From assembly GCF_016772415.1 (NCBI RefSeq), contig NZ_JAGSGD010000001.1:2691501-2755500 (forward strand): a DNA stretch of 64,000 nucleotides, given 5' to 3'. The stretch comes from Phenylobacterium glaciei. GTDB lineage: Bacteria > Pseudomonadota > Alphaproteobacteria > Caulobacterales > Caulobacteraceae. This document shows, piece by piece, positions 26,492 through 33,361 of this stretch (position 1 is the first letter of the stretch; the number at the start of each line of letters is the position of its first letter). A program made the translations under genes and the position numbers. Under the pieces are notes generated by a model, which saw only the letters and a list, made by a program, of their open reading frames with translations, was not told the DNA's origin and made no database searches.

Positions 26492-26805
26492 CCAAGGACC
26501 GCACCGAACTGGGCCTCGATATCGAGGCCGGCCTGCGCGAAGCCATCGCCCACCGCCGCGGCGACCTGGCCCTGGAGTCCCGCCACGTCGAGGTCATGCC
26601 CGCCGCCCGCGTGAAGGAAATCCGCAAGTCCGTCGCCAAGACCACCAAGGAGTTCGAACGCCGCTTCCACATCCCCGCCCGCACCGTCGAAGGCTGGGAA
26701 CAGGGGCGGAAGCTGGGGGCGTCGGACCGGGTGCTGCTGACGGTGATCGCGGCCGACCCGGAGGCGGTGGAGCGGGCGTTGGCGGGGGAGACGGCTGGGG
26801 CTTAG
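26488..26805 (+). CDS. antitoxin, HigA/XRE type
   Basis: A 105-aa DNA-binding antitoxin that should neutralise the toxin at 26162 and repress the shared promoter. The helix-turn-helix is in the second half (about residues 45-85: RKSVAKTTKEFERRFHIPAR followed by TVEGWEQGRKLGASDR). The N-terminal 40 residues probably contact the toxin. Translation is coupled by ATGA overlap. Beyond its stop lies the right-hand composite repeat. Confidence 0.88.
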   Translation: MTKDRTELGLDIEAGLREAIAHRRGDLALESRHVEVMPAARVKEIRKSVAKTTKEFERRFHIPARTVEGWEQGRKLGASDRVLLTVIAADPEAVERALAGETAGA

Positions 26806-26813
26806 CGCAAGAA

Positions 26814-26938
26814 TTTCGTGCACTGTCACCGCAATCGTCACCGCAATCCCTGTTTCGAGGGCGCAGCCGGCGGGGCCCCGGAGCAAGGCGAACTCGCCGC
26901 CACAATTGCGGAAATGAAGCTCCCGTCCCCGTATTTTA
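26814..26938. repeat. composite repeat, right flank of the toxin-antitoxin module
   Basis: TTTCGTGCACTGTCACCGCA, a second tandem GTCACCGCAAT, TCCCTGTTTCGAGGGCGC (partial copy of the 34-bp block) and, after a GC-rich insert, ATGAAGCTCCCGTCCCCGTA. The block order matches the left flank at 25990-26085 and the orientation is the same, so the toxin-antitoxin pair is bracketed by direct composite repeats. The rest of the 26806-27002 gap has no gene. Confidence 0.65.
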
Positions 26939-27002
26939 CGACAACCTTGACTGCCGATCACCCTCACCTACCGTCCTGCCAAACCTGGGGGGAGACCACG
27001 AC

Positions 27003-28565
27003 ATGTACGGCCTGGCCGAAATGCTCAACAGCGCCGCCCGCGGCCGTCCGGGCGGACCCTCCACCCGCTTTTCCGGCCGCGCCCGCACCTGGAGCGAGAC
27101 GCGAGAGCGCGTGGCGCGCCTGGCCGGCGCGCTGAAGTCTCTCGGCGTCACCCCCGGCGACCGGGTGGCGATCCTGGCGCTGAACAGCGACCGCTATACC
27201 GAGTTCCTGTCGGCGGTCTGGTGGCTGGGCGCCGCCGTGGTGCCCATGAACATCCGCTGGACCGCCGCGGAGCACGCCTATTCCCTCAAGGACAGCGGGG
27301 CGCGCGTGCTGTTTGTCGACGCCACCTTCGCCGGCATGGCGGCGGGCCTCACGCAAGCCTGCCCTGAGCTTACGACCCTGGTCCTCTGCGAGGACGGCCC
27401 GGCGCCGGGCGACATGCTGGCCTATGAGGACCTGCTGGCCGCCGCCGCGCCGTCCCCCGACGCCCAGGCCGGCGGCGAGGACCTGGCCGGCCTCTACTAC
27501 ACCGGCGGCACCACGGGCTTCCCCAAGGGCGTGGTGATCCCCCACCGGGCGCTCTGGTACAACAACATGCTCTGCGCCAAGGTGCTGGAGATGGAGCCCG
27601 ACGACGTCGTCCTGCATGCGGCGCCCATGTTCCACATGGCCGACAGCTGCCTGGGCGGCGCGGCCTCCCTGGTCGGCGCGGCCCACACCTATGTGCCGCG
27701 GTTCGAGCCGGAGGCGGTGATGGCCGCCATCGAGGCGCAGGGGGTCACCCACACCGTCATCGTCCCCACCATGATCGCCATGCTGCTGAACCACCCGGCC
27801 TTCGCCACCGAGCGGCTCGCCTCCCTGCGGGTGATCGGCTACGGCGGCTCATCCATCGCCCGCGGCGTCCTGGCCGACGCGCTCACCAAACTGCCCCATG
27901 TCCGCTTCGTGCAGGTCTATGGCCAGACCGAGATGGCGCCGGTGCTCACCTCGCTCCATCCCAGCTACCACACCCTGGAGGGCCCCCGCTCGGGCAAGCT
28001 CGCCGCCGCCGGCCGCGTGGCGCCGGGCTGCGAGGTGCGGATCGTCGACGAGGCGGGCCACGACCTCCCCACCGGCCAGGTGGGCGAGGTCATCGCGCGG
28101 GGCCCCGGCATGATGCACGGCTACTGGAACCAGCCCGACCAGACCGCCGCCACCATCAAGCACGGCTGGGTCCACACCGGCGACGGCGGCTATCTCGACG
28201 CGGACGGCTTCCTGTTCATCGTCGACCGCCTGAAGGACATGATCGTCACCGGCGGCGAGAACGTCTTCACCGCCGAGGTCGAGAGCGCGCTCTCCACCCA
28301 CCCCGCCGTCGCCGAGGTCGCCGTCATCGGCATCCCCAACGACCAATGGGGCGAGGAGGTCCACGCCATCGTCGTCCTGCGCCCAGGCCTGGAGGTCGCC
28401 GAGCCCGCCCTCCTGGCCCACTGCGAAGACCTCCTGGCCAACTACAAGCGCCCCCGCAGCGTCACCTTCCGCGCCGAAAGCCTGCCGCTTTCCGGGGCCG
28501 GAAAGGTGCTCAAGCGCGACCTCCGCGCCCCCTTCTGGGCGGGGCGCGAACGCGGCGTGAACTAA
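27003..28565 (+). CDS. acyl-CoA ligase (class I adenylate-forming)
   Basis: A 520-aa acid-CoA ligase. Motifs: LYYTGGTTGFPKGVVIPHRA (P-loop), FVQVYGQTEMAPV, DRLKDMIVTGGENVFTAEVE (hinge) and the C-terminal PLSGAGKVLKRDLR with the catalytic Lys. The start ATG 27003 gives MYGLAEMLNSAARG, usual for the FadD3/FadK-like group. It could act on a fatty, steroid side-chain or aromatic acid. The convergent P450 at 28638 and the ligase at 21114 fit a lipid or terpenoid catabolic role, which is inference. Confidence 0.9.
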   Translation: MYGLAEMLNSAARGRPGGPSTRFSGRARTWSETRERVARLAGALKSLGVTPGDRVAILALNSDRYTEFLSAVWWLGAAVVPMNIRWTAAEHAYSLKDSGARVLFVDATFAGMAAGLTQACPELTTLVLCEDGPAPGDMLAYEDLLAAAAPSPDAQAGGEDLAGLYYTGGTTGFPKGVVIPHRALWYNNMLCAKVLEMEPDDVVLHAAPMFHMADSCLGGAASLVGAAHTYVPRFEPEAVMAAIEAQGVTHTVIVPTMIAMLLNHPAFATERLASLRVIGYGGSSIARGVLADALTKLPHVRFVQVYGQTEMAPVLTSLHPSYHTLEGPRSGKLAAAGRVAPGCEVRIVDEAGHDLPTGQVGEVIARGPGMMHGYWNQPDQTAATIKHGWVHTGDGGYLDADGFLFIVDRLKDMIVTGGENVFTAEVESALSTHPAVAEVAVIGIPNDQWGEEVHAIVVLRPGLEVAEPALLAHCEDLLANYKRPRSVTFRAESLPLSGAGKVLKRDLRAPFWAGRERGVN

Positions 28566-28637
28566 CCGGCGCCGCCCTCGAGACATCGCGCGCGCGGCCG
28601 CCAACCCGGTCCTGACGCCCCCAAATTGACCGGGTTG

Positions 28638-29864
28638 TCAGCCGCGCAGTTCAAGCTTTTCCAGGCCTCGGAAGAAGGGCAGCGAGCGCCATGCCGGCTT
28701 CGCGTCCGGCTCGGCGAAACGCAGGTTCGGGAAGCGTTCGAACAGGGCCAGCAGCGCCACCTGCGCCTCCAACCGCGCCAGCGGCGCGCCGATGCAGATG
28801 TGCGCACCGCCGCCGAACGCGACATGCGGCACGTGCTTGCGGGTGATATCGAAGCGGTGTGGATCGTCGAACGCGGCGGGATCGCGGTTGGCGCCGCGCA
28901 GCGACACGACCATCGATTGGTGCGCCTTTACGGGACACCCGCTCACGGCCATGTCGCGCGACGCGATGCGGGCGGTGATGTCCACCGGTGGCTCGTAGCG
29001 CAGAACTTCCTCGACGGCGGCTTTGATCAGGCTCGGATCGGCGCGCAGCTTGGCGAGCTCGCCGGGGTTGAGCAGGAACAGGCGCACGCCGTTGCCGATG
29101 AGATCGGTGGTGGTGAGATTGCCGCCCACCAGCAGCGCGGTCAGGTTGATGCGCAATTCCTCGTCAGAAAGGTTCGCGCCCTGCGCCTGCAGCCGCGCCA
29201 TGTCGGAGATCAGATCGTCCTGCGGCGCCTTGCGGCGGGCCTCCAGCATCTCCGTGAAATAGTCGCTCAGCGCCGCGCTGGCCTTCTCCATCCGCACCGT
29301 GGCTTCCGGCGTGCGCATCGGGTTCAGCGACTGGATCACGTCTTCGGACCAGGTGCGGAATTCACCGAGGCGGGAAGGATCGACACCCAGGATGGCGGCG
29401 ATCACGTCGATCGGGATCGGCACGCAGAACGTGTCCATCAGGTCGAAGCTGTCGCGGCCTTCCAGCCGGTCGAGCGAGACCTTCACGATCCGCTCGACCT
29501 CCGGCCGGAATTTGGCGACGCGCGCGTAGAGCGCCTGCGTGAGCGGCCCGCGCACGCGGGCGTGGTCGGGATCGTCCAGCATCAGGATGCTGGTGGAGTG
29601 CGAGCGCGGCGTGGCGGGATCGTAATTCTCCAGCAACCGCCTCTGCATCATGGAGGCTTCCTCGGCGTGCAGCGGATCGCGCCACAGCGTGCGGTCAGAC
29701 ACCAGCGCCCGGACATCGGCGTGGCGGGAGACCACGAAGGCGCCGGCCATGTCGTCGCGATGCACAGGGCTCTGCGTGCGCAGCGCGTCCAGCAGCACGT
29801 GCGGATCGTCACGGAAGGCCGGGTTAAGCGGTGTCAGCTGCAGCAGGCTCGGCGTGTCGGCCAT
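28638..29864 (-). CDS. cytochrome P450
   Basis: A 408-aa soluble bacterial P450. The haem loop is FGGGAHICIGAPLARLEAQV with the Cys thiolate near residue 355; the K-helix ExxR is EEVLR (EVLRYEPPVDI), and the I-helix oxygen-activation segment reads LLVGGNLTTTDLIGN. ATG 29864 gives MADTPSLLQLTPLNP; the open frame continues far upstream to 30608 but runs through repeats, so it is not coding there. No ferredoxin or reductase gene is adjacent. Substrate unknown; bacterial P450s of this kind often hydroxylate terpenoids, steroids or fatty acids. Confidence 0.92.
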   Translation of the reverse strand: MADTPSLLQLTPLNPAFRDDPHVLLDALRTQSPVHRDDMAGAFVVSRHADVRALVSDRTLWRDPLHAEEASMMQRRLLENYDPATPRSHSTSILMLDDPDHARVRGPLTQALYARVAKFRPEVERIVKVSLDRLEGRDSFDLMDTFCVPIPIDVIAAILGVDPSRLGEFRTWSEDVIQSLNPMRTPEATVRMEKASAALSDYFTEMLEARRKAPQDDLISDMARLQAQGANLSDEELRINLTALLVGGNLTTTDLIGNGVRLFLLNPGELAKLRADPSLIKAAVEEVLRYEPPVDITARIASRDMAVSGCPVKAHQSMVVSLRGANRDPAAFDDPHRFDITRKHVPHVAFGGGAHICIGAPLARLEAQVALLALFERFPNLRFAEPDAKPAWRSLPFFRGLEKLELRG

Positions 29865-30132
29865 GGTCGTCTCTCTCAATTGTCTGACATGTTCGCCGAA
29901 CCGTACCACACGAAAGGCTCGCATCGGCGTGTCGTCCGAGACAGGGATCGCGCGAATAGGGATTACGGTGACATCGCACTTAACGCCGTCGGGAGCTGAG
30001 AGCTGGCGCAAATGCACGGTCACCGGAATACCGGCGGGCGTGAAAGGTTGAGGCGAGTTGCCGAAGCGATCCCTGAAATTCAGGAGAATTTCCTGAAGCG
30101 TCACCTTAACTGCCGTCTGCGACCTCATGAGG
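29865..30132. other. gap between P450 and antitoxin locus, degenerate repeat pair
   Basis: No gene is seen. A degenerate inverted pair of the GTGACA family occupies 29961-30029 (GATTACGGTGACATCGCACT and, inverted, AATGCACGGTCACCGGAAT). The 100 bp next to the P450 start contain its presumed promoter (GTGGTACGGTTCGGCGAACA on the reverse strand), with no clear operator. Confidence 0.5.
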
Positions 30133-30185
30133 ATACGGTATTGCCGCACCATTCCCTTGCGTTGAGTGCGGCATTGCCGTATATA
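30133..30185 (+). promoter_or_regulatory. promoter with paired operators of the orphan antitoxin locus
   Basis: Two inverted 16-bp operator copies, ATACGGTATTGCCGCA (30133-30148) and TGCGGCATTGCCGTAT (30167-30182), match at 14 of 16 positions when one is inverted, and their centres are 34 bp apart. Between them is -35 TTGCGT (30157-30162), then 17 bp, then -10 TATATA (30180-30185). The ATG at 30192 is 7 nt beyond the -10, implying a leaderless transcript. The layout mirrors that at 26102-26154 with a different operator sequence. Confidence 0.65.
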
Positions 30186-30191
30186 GAAGAT

Positions 30192-30244
30192 ATGGACAAG
30201 GCGCTCCACACCGTCGCTTTCACGGCCGGATACGGACATGAGTG
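30192..30244 (+). pseudogene. 17-codon remnant of a RelE/HigB toxin start
   Basis: The reading frame [17 protein letters not shown] then stop begins exactly where the promoter would start a leaderless toxin message. Its HTVAFTAGY resembles the opening of RelE-like toxins that precede this class of antitoxin (typically ...TVAFTPGY...). It overlaps the antitoxin start by a few bases, as toxins of this family do. The toxin body of roughly 90 residues is missing, consistent with an internal deletion. That this is a toxin remnant rather than a leader peptide is inference. Confidence 0.5.
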
Positions 30245-30534
30245 ACATCGAGAACGTCGACCGCATCTTGAGCGGCCTGGCCGAAGTGGCTGACATCGAA
30301 GCCGGTCGCACCGCACCGGCGCGGGTCTTCGTCCCGGTGGACGTCGACGTGAAGGCCATCCGCGGGACGCTGGGTCTATCCCAGAGCGCGTTCGCCATGA
30401 TGTTTGGATTTTCGCTGGGCGCCGTGCAGGACTGGGAGCAAAGGCGTCGGAAGCCTGACCCCGCCGCCCGGATGCTCCTGCGGGTGATCGAGCGGGAGCC
30501 GGCCGCGGTGATGCGGGCGCTGGCGGACGCATAG
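30238..30534 (+). CDS. orphan antitoxin/XRE regulator, NadS/HigA type (COG2944)
   Basis: A 98-aa helix-turn-helix protein: toxin-contact N-terminus ([20 protein letters not shown]), then the HTH domain (about residues 40-90: [40 protein letters not shown]). Members normally lie directly behind a RelE-family toxin; here only a 17-codon stub precedes it. It probably still represses the paired operators at 30133-30182. Loss of the toxin leaves a harmless antitoxin that could neutralise related toxins supplied in trans. ATG 30238 overlaps the stub. Confidence 0.85.
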   Translation: MSDIENVDRILSGLAEVADIEAGRTAPARVFVPVDVDVKAIRGTLGLSQSAFAMMFGFSLGAVQDWEQRRRKPDPAARMLLRVIEREPAAVMRALADA

Positions 30535-30572
30535 ACTGAGCAGATCCCGCACGCTCCGGTCGTTACGGTGGC

Positions 30573-30692
30573 GTTACGGTGACACTGTGTGAATTGCATC
30601 GTTCCCAACGCCCTTCGGGCCCAACGAGGCCGAAGCGGAGAGCATTTCCGCGCACGATGGGATCAATCTATTTCATGCAGTGTCACCGTAAC
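30573..30692. repeat. MITE-like element, inverted GTGACA-repeat pair (copy 2)
   Basis: Inverted arms TTACGGTGACACTGTGTGAA (from 30574) and TTTCATGCAGTGTCACCGTA (to 30690) enclose about 70 bp that form their own weak hairpin. Arm sequence matches the element at 4549-4620. No gene is inside. The element separates the orphan antitoxin from the truncated methyltransferase. Confidence 0.75.
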
Positions 30693-30822
30693 CCAGAGTA
30701 AGGCGCCGATCCGAAGGCCCCAAACAGCGGTGAAAGGTGACCAAACGGTCGTCCGCTTGCCACTCCGCCCACAACGTCTAGGTTGAACCGCGCTCCAGTT
30801 CAGCGTGCGGGGGAAGATCAGC

Positions 30823-31236
30823 TTGGAAGTCGAGGCGTTCATTCGACGCTGGTCGAATCTCGAAGGCGGCGCGGAGCGCGCCAACTACGCCATGTTCCTC
30901 ACCGAGCTGTGCACCGTCCTGGGCGTCGACCAACCCAACCCGGCCGGCAGCGATCGAGCCGCCAACGACTACGTCTTCGAACGCGTTGTGAAGCCGCGCC
31001 TCAGCGAGGCCTCCACCGCCCCCAAGCGCATCGACCTGTACAAGAAGAACGCCTTCATCCTGGAGGCCAAGCAGTCCCGCCTGCCCGGCAAGAAGAACGC
31101 CATCGCCGGCCAGGCCAGCCTGTTTGCGGAAGCCGAAGAGGCCCCCGCCCGCAGCACCACCGTGCGGGGCTGGGACGTGATGATGCAGAACGCGCGCAAG
31201 CAGGCCGAAGGCTACGCGGCGCGGCGCGCGGCGTGA
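30823..31236 (+). pseudogene. N-terminal stump of an MmeI-like (type IIL/IIG) DNA methyltransferase
   Basis: The frame encodes about 137 residues matching the start of class I SAM-dependent DNA methyltransferases of the MmeI/YeeA kind (FIRRWSNLEGGAERANYAMF, LTELCTVLGVDQPNP, RIDLYKKNAFILEAKQS, RGWDVMMQNARKQAEGYAAR), which are normally around 900 residues. The sequence leaves the family directly after ARKQAEGY and stops. SAM-binding and catalytic motifs are absent, so it cannot methylate DNA. Start: TTG 30823 with GGGGGAAG upstream is likely; GTG 30805 is also in frame. It overlaps the following gene by GTGA, which may be accidental. Confidence 0.75.
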
Positions 31237-31730
31237 CTACTGCGGCCGACATCGATGCGCTGTTGGCCGCGCCAAAGACCCTGGGCGGCGAGCCGCGCTG
31301 GGCGCGGGACGACACATCGGCGGTCGTCAAACTGGTCGCGCCTTTGTCGACCGCTGGCGTTTTGGGCGGTCTGATCCTTCACGCTCACGCGACCTTGCAG
31401 ACGACGCCCCAGAGGGGCGGCTGTGCGCTAATCTACCAAGACAAACCCATCCAGCGGCTCTCCATCCTTCCCGACCATGCGCATCACAATCCCTTCAGGC
31501 CGTCCGCCCCAGCGGAACTTCGTGGTCTCACCCTCCCCGCCGATGCGAGCCGGCTGCATGCCTGGACGCACAACCGGGCTTGGCCGCGCGTTGGCGGCGA
31601 CAACCTTCCTTTCGCCGAACCCTTGTCGATCGAGGTCGCATCAATCGCCGAGGGGCTAACGATCTTTTTGGCCCTGTGCGGTATAGAGTGTGTCCTCCCG
31701 CCTCCGCCCTGGGAGCCGAGACTGCTGTGA
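31233..31730 (+). CDS. uncharacterised protein, first gene of a coupled pair (possibly DUF6978-related)
   Basis: A 165-aa soluble protein from GTG 31233. Seen: an N-terminal helix TTAADIDALLAAPKTLGG, strands around LIYQDKPIQRLSILPDHAHH (a His-rich turn HAHHNPF), LPADASRLHAWTHNRAWPR, DNLPFAEPL and the closing CGIECVLPPPPWEPRLL. The His and aromatic-rich centre could be a metal or nucleic-acid site. The overall shape recalls DUF6978-type proteins, but I would not insist on it. Its stop overlaps the start of the DUF1828-like gene (GTGA at 31727-31730), so the two are translated together. It sits behind a truncated methyltransferase, in an island of toxin-antitoxin remnants and repeats. Confidence 0.6.
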   Translation: MTTAADIDALLAAPKTLGGEPRWARDDTSAVVKLVAPLSTAGVLGGLILHAHATLQTTPQRGGCALIYQDKPIQRLSILPDHAHHNPFRPSAPAELRGLTLPADASRLHAWTHNRAWPRVGGDNLPFAEPLSIEVASIAEGLTIFLALCGIECVLPPPPWEPRLL

Positions 31731-32470
31731 GCCTGATCTTCGATCTCAAAGACGTTCTGAACGCCGTGGCTGCCGAGCCTGACGTTTCCACGCGCGTGGA
31801 AACCACCACGCTTCTGCCTGGCGGCGGGGTCGCCACCGTCTCGGTTCGCCCGGCTGGCGACAGCTTCGTGGTGTCCGACGATGGCGCGGCGCGCGAGACG
31901 ATGCTGTCCCTGGGGTTGGCCGATTTCACGCGTGGCGACGCTCGCCGTGCGCGCGAGATAGCGCAGGCGCGCGGCCTGTCGTTCGAGCGGGACACGTTCA
32001 TGCTTCAGGGTGTCGGACCCGATCAAATTGGCGCCGCGATCGCCTATGTCGCCGATGCGACGCGCACCCTGGTCGCCGAGGCCCTGGAAGCCCGAACACG
32101 GCGCAGCCAGCGTGATCTCGTCAGCCGGACTATCGACCGCCTACACGAACTCCTTCCGAGTGCGACCGTGGATGCCGAACGCGAACTTCTCGGCGCCAGC
32201 ACCAAGGCGCACCGGTTCGACCTGGTCATGAGCCTTCCGGGGGACCGCTACGCGGTCTTCCAGACGGTGACCCCGTCACCCGCCTCCATCGCCCCGGCGC
32301 ACCTCAAGCTCTACGATCTGCGCCAAGCCCACGCCGACTGGCCCCGCGAGGTGGTCGTTGAGGATCTCTCGGCATGGCCCAGCGAGGACCTCGCCATCAT
32401 GCAGCAGGTCGCCGATCACGTGCGCGACTTCAAAGCGCCCTGGAACGATCTGCGCCAACTCGCGGCCTGA
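31727..32470 (+). CDS. DUF1828-like protein, second gene of the coupled pair
   Basis: A 247-aa protein. The N-terminal ~90 residues look like DUF1828 (a beta-rich start, ATVSVRPAGDSFVVSDDGAA with the typical DDG, then SLGLADFTRGDARRAREIAQ and RDTFMLQGVGPDQIGAAIAY). A charged central linker (EARTRRSQRDLVSRTIDRLH) leads to a C-terminal domain (residues ~150-247; THKAHRFDLVMS-like STKAHRFDLVMSLPGDRYAV) with an alpha/beta pattern resembling DUF1829 or a nuclease-like fold. DUF1828/1829 genes occur in phage and defence contexts, but their activity is not known. GTG start overlaps the previous stop. A perfect palindrome at 32491 follows. Confidence 0.65.
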   Translation: MSLIFDLKDVLNAVAAEPDVSTRVETTTLLPGGGVATVSVRPAGDSFVVSDDGAARETMLSLGLADFTRGDARRAREIAQARGLSFERDTFMLQGVGPDQIGAAIAYVADATRTLVAEALEARTRRSQRDLVSRTIDRLHELLPSATVDAERELLGASTKAHRFDLVMSLPGDRYAVFQTVTPSPASIAPAHLKLYDLRQAHADWPREVVVEDLSAWPSEDLAIMQQVADHVRDFKAPWNDLRQLAA

Positions 32471-32490
32471 CGCCTCATATTCCCGCCCCC

Positions 32491-32519
32491 GTCATCCTAG
32501 GCCTTGTGCCTAGGATGAC
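32491..32519. repeat. short palindromic intergenic unit
   Basis: A perfect 12-bp stem, GTCATCCTAGGC / GCCTAGGATGAC, with a 5-nt loop. It is the short form of the unit at 10670-10783 and may act as a transcript end for the gene pair upstream, although there is no T run. Confidence 0.75.
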
Positions 32520-32538
32520 GGACGTGGGAATAGTTGCA

Positions 32539-32564
32539 ATTACGGTGACATTGTATGAAATCAG
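32539..32564 (+). repeat. single arm of the GTGACA repeat family
   Basis: ATTACGGTGACATTGTATGA with flanks matches the arms at 4549 and 30573, but no inverted partner is seen in the next 150 bp. Confidence 0.65.
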
Positions 32565-32604
32565 TCGCCGCTTCCACACCTCCCAAATCCCATGCCAAGC
32601 CCAA

Positions 32605-32700
32605 AGCCCCGCCCCACGGCTCGGTCAAGGACCGGCCTGCGGCCGGCCGCGCCGCGGCGGCGCGCCAGCGCCGTCCTTGAGGGAGGCGTGGGGCGGGGCT
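32605..32700. repeat. large imperfect palindrome
   Basis: AGCCCCGCCCCAC (32605-32617) pairs with GTGGGGCGGGGCT (32688-32700), and inner segments also pair (GTCAAGGAC with GTCCTTGA; CCGGCCTGCGGCCGG is self-complementary). It could fold into a long cruciform or hairpin. It is probably another family of intergenic repeat; no gene lies between 32471 and 32768. Confidence 0.65.
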
Positions 32701-32768
32701 CTGCTTCTCGGCGGGGTTCGGCATTCGTGCTAGGGGATCAGCGGCGCTGAGGACGACGAGGACCTGGC

Positions 32769-32927
32769 ATGACGCCGCACGACATTCCCGAGACCAAACA
32801 CCTCGGCTCCGCCAAGGAGGTCCGTGAGACCATAGATGCGCTGGTCCGGCGTCTCGCGGCCCTCCCGCACCCGGCAGCGGTCGAAGCTCGGGACACCGAA
32901 CCGCTCCCCGAACACCCGGGCCTCTGA
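32769..32927 (+). CDS. small protein upstream of the nucleotidyltransferase, 52 aa
   Basis: A short frame MTPHDIPETKHLGSAKEVRE continuing to HPGL, with GAGGACGACGAGG before the ATG. It is predicted to have one amphipathic helix (VRETIDALVRRLAAL) and a proline-rich tail. It ends 57 bp before the MNT nucleotidyltransferase start, in the same orientation, so it may be its partner in place of the usual HEPN protein. No known family is recognised and it may not be real. Confidence 0.4.
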   Translation: MTPHDIPETKHLGSAKEVRETIDALVRRLAALPHPAAVEARDTEPLPEHPGL

Positions 32928-32983
32928 GACGCACCCGCCCACCTGTGCTAAACTCCAGCCTCGACCTCACCCGGAGGCGCGTC

Positions 32984-33361
32984 ATGCACGCCGACATCGC
33001 CCGCCAGGATTTCGCGACGCTCTGCCGACGCCACGGGGTGGCGCGGCTGGAGGTGTTCGGCTCGGCGGCCCGGGGCGACGACTTCGATCCGGCCCGCAGC
33101 GACGCCGATTTTCTGGTGACCTTCGCGCCCGGCTTCAAGCTGGCGGCGTTCAGCGATCTGAAGGCCGACCTGGAAGACCTGCTCGGCCGGCCCGTGGATC
33201 TGGTGGAGCGCGAGGCCGTGGAGGCCAGCCGCAACTTTATCCGCCGCCGCCGCATCCTGTCCGAGGCCCAGCCGGTCTATGGCAAACGGTCCAATTCCTC
33301 CCGGCAGGAGGCGTCCTTGCACCTGGCCCAAACGACTGAGGCGCCGCCCCACACGCTCTGA
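32984..33361 (+). CDS. MNT-type minimal nucleotidyltransferase
   Basis: A 125-aa minimal nucleotidyltransferase (polymerase-beta fold). The active-site motif is VFGSAARGDDFDPARSDADF, with the GS and paired Asp of the family; a third Asp is in RPVDLVERE. MNT proteins usually act with a HEPN ribonuclease as toxin-antitoxin pairs, the MNT enzyme AMPylating the HEPN toxin. No HEPN gene is adjacent. ATG 32984 has CGGAGG upstream. The family normally ends near QPVYG; the last ~24 residues are extra and overlap the convergent gene at 33277 by 85 bp. Confidence 0.82.
   Translation: MHADIARQDFATLCRRHGVARLEVFGSAARGDDFDPARSDADFLVTFAPGFKLAAFSDLKADLEDLLGRPVDLVEREAVEASRNFIRRRRILSEAQPVYGKRSNSSRQEASLHLAQTTEAPPHTL

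Noticed and set aside
29865..30608. N-terminal extension of the P450 frame to 656 residues
   Set aside because: The added part crosses GTGACA repeats and the antitoxin gene on the other strand, and the normal P450 start MADTPS at 29864 gives the standard length.
30783..31730. Forward open frame of 315 codons joining the methyltransferase stump region and the next gene
   Set aside because: Its first half is an out-of-frame reading of the methyltransferase stump; only the part from GTG 31233 looks like a real protein.
25883..33000. CRISPR array suggested by several dispersed repeats
   Set aside because: Repeats are inverted, irregularly spaced and between genes; there is no regular spacer series and no cas gene.
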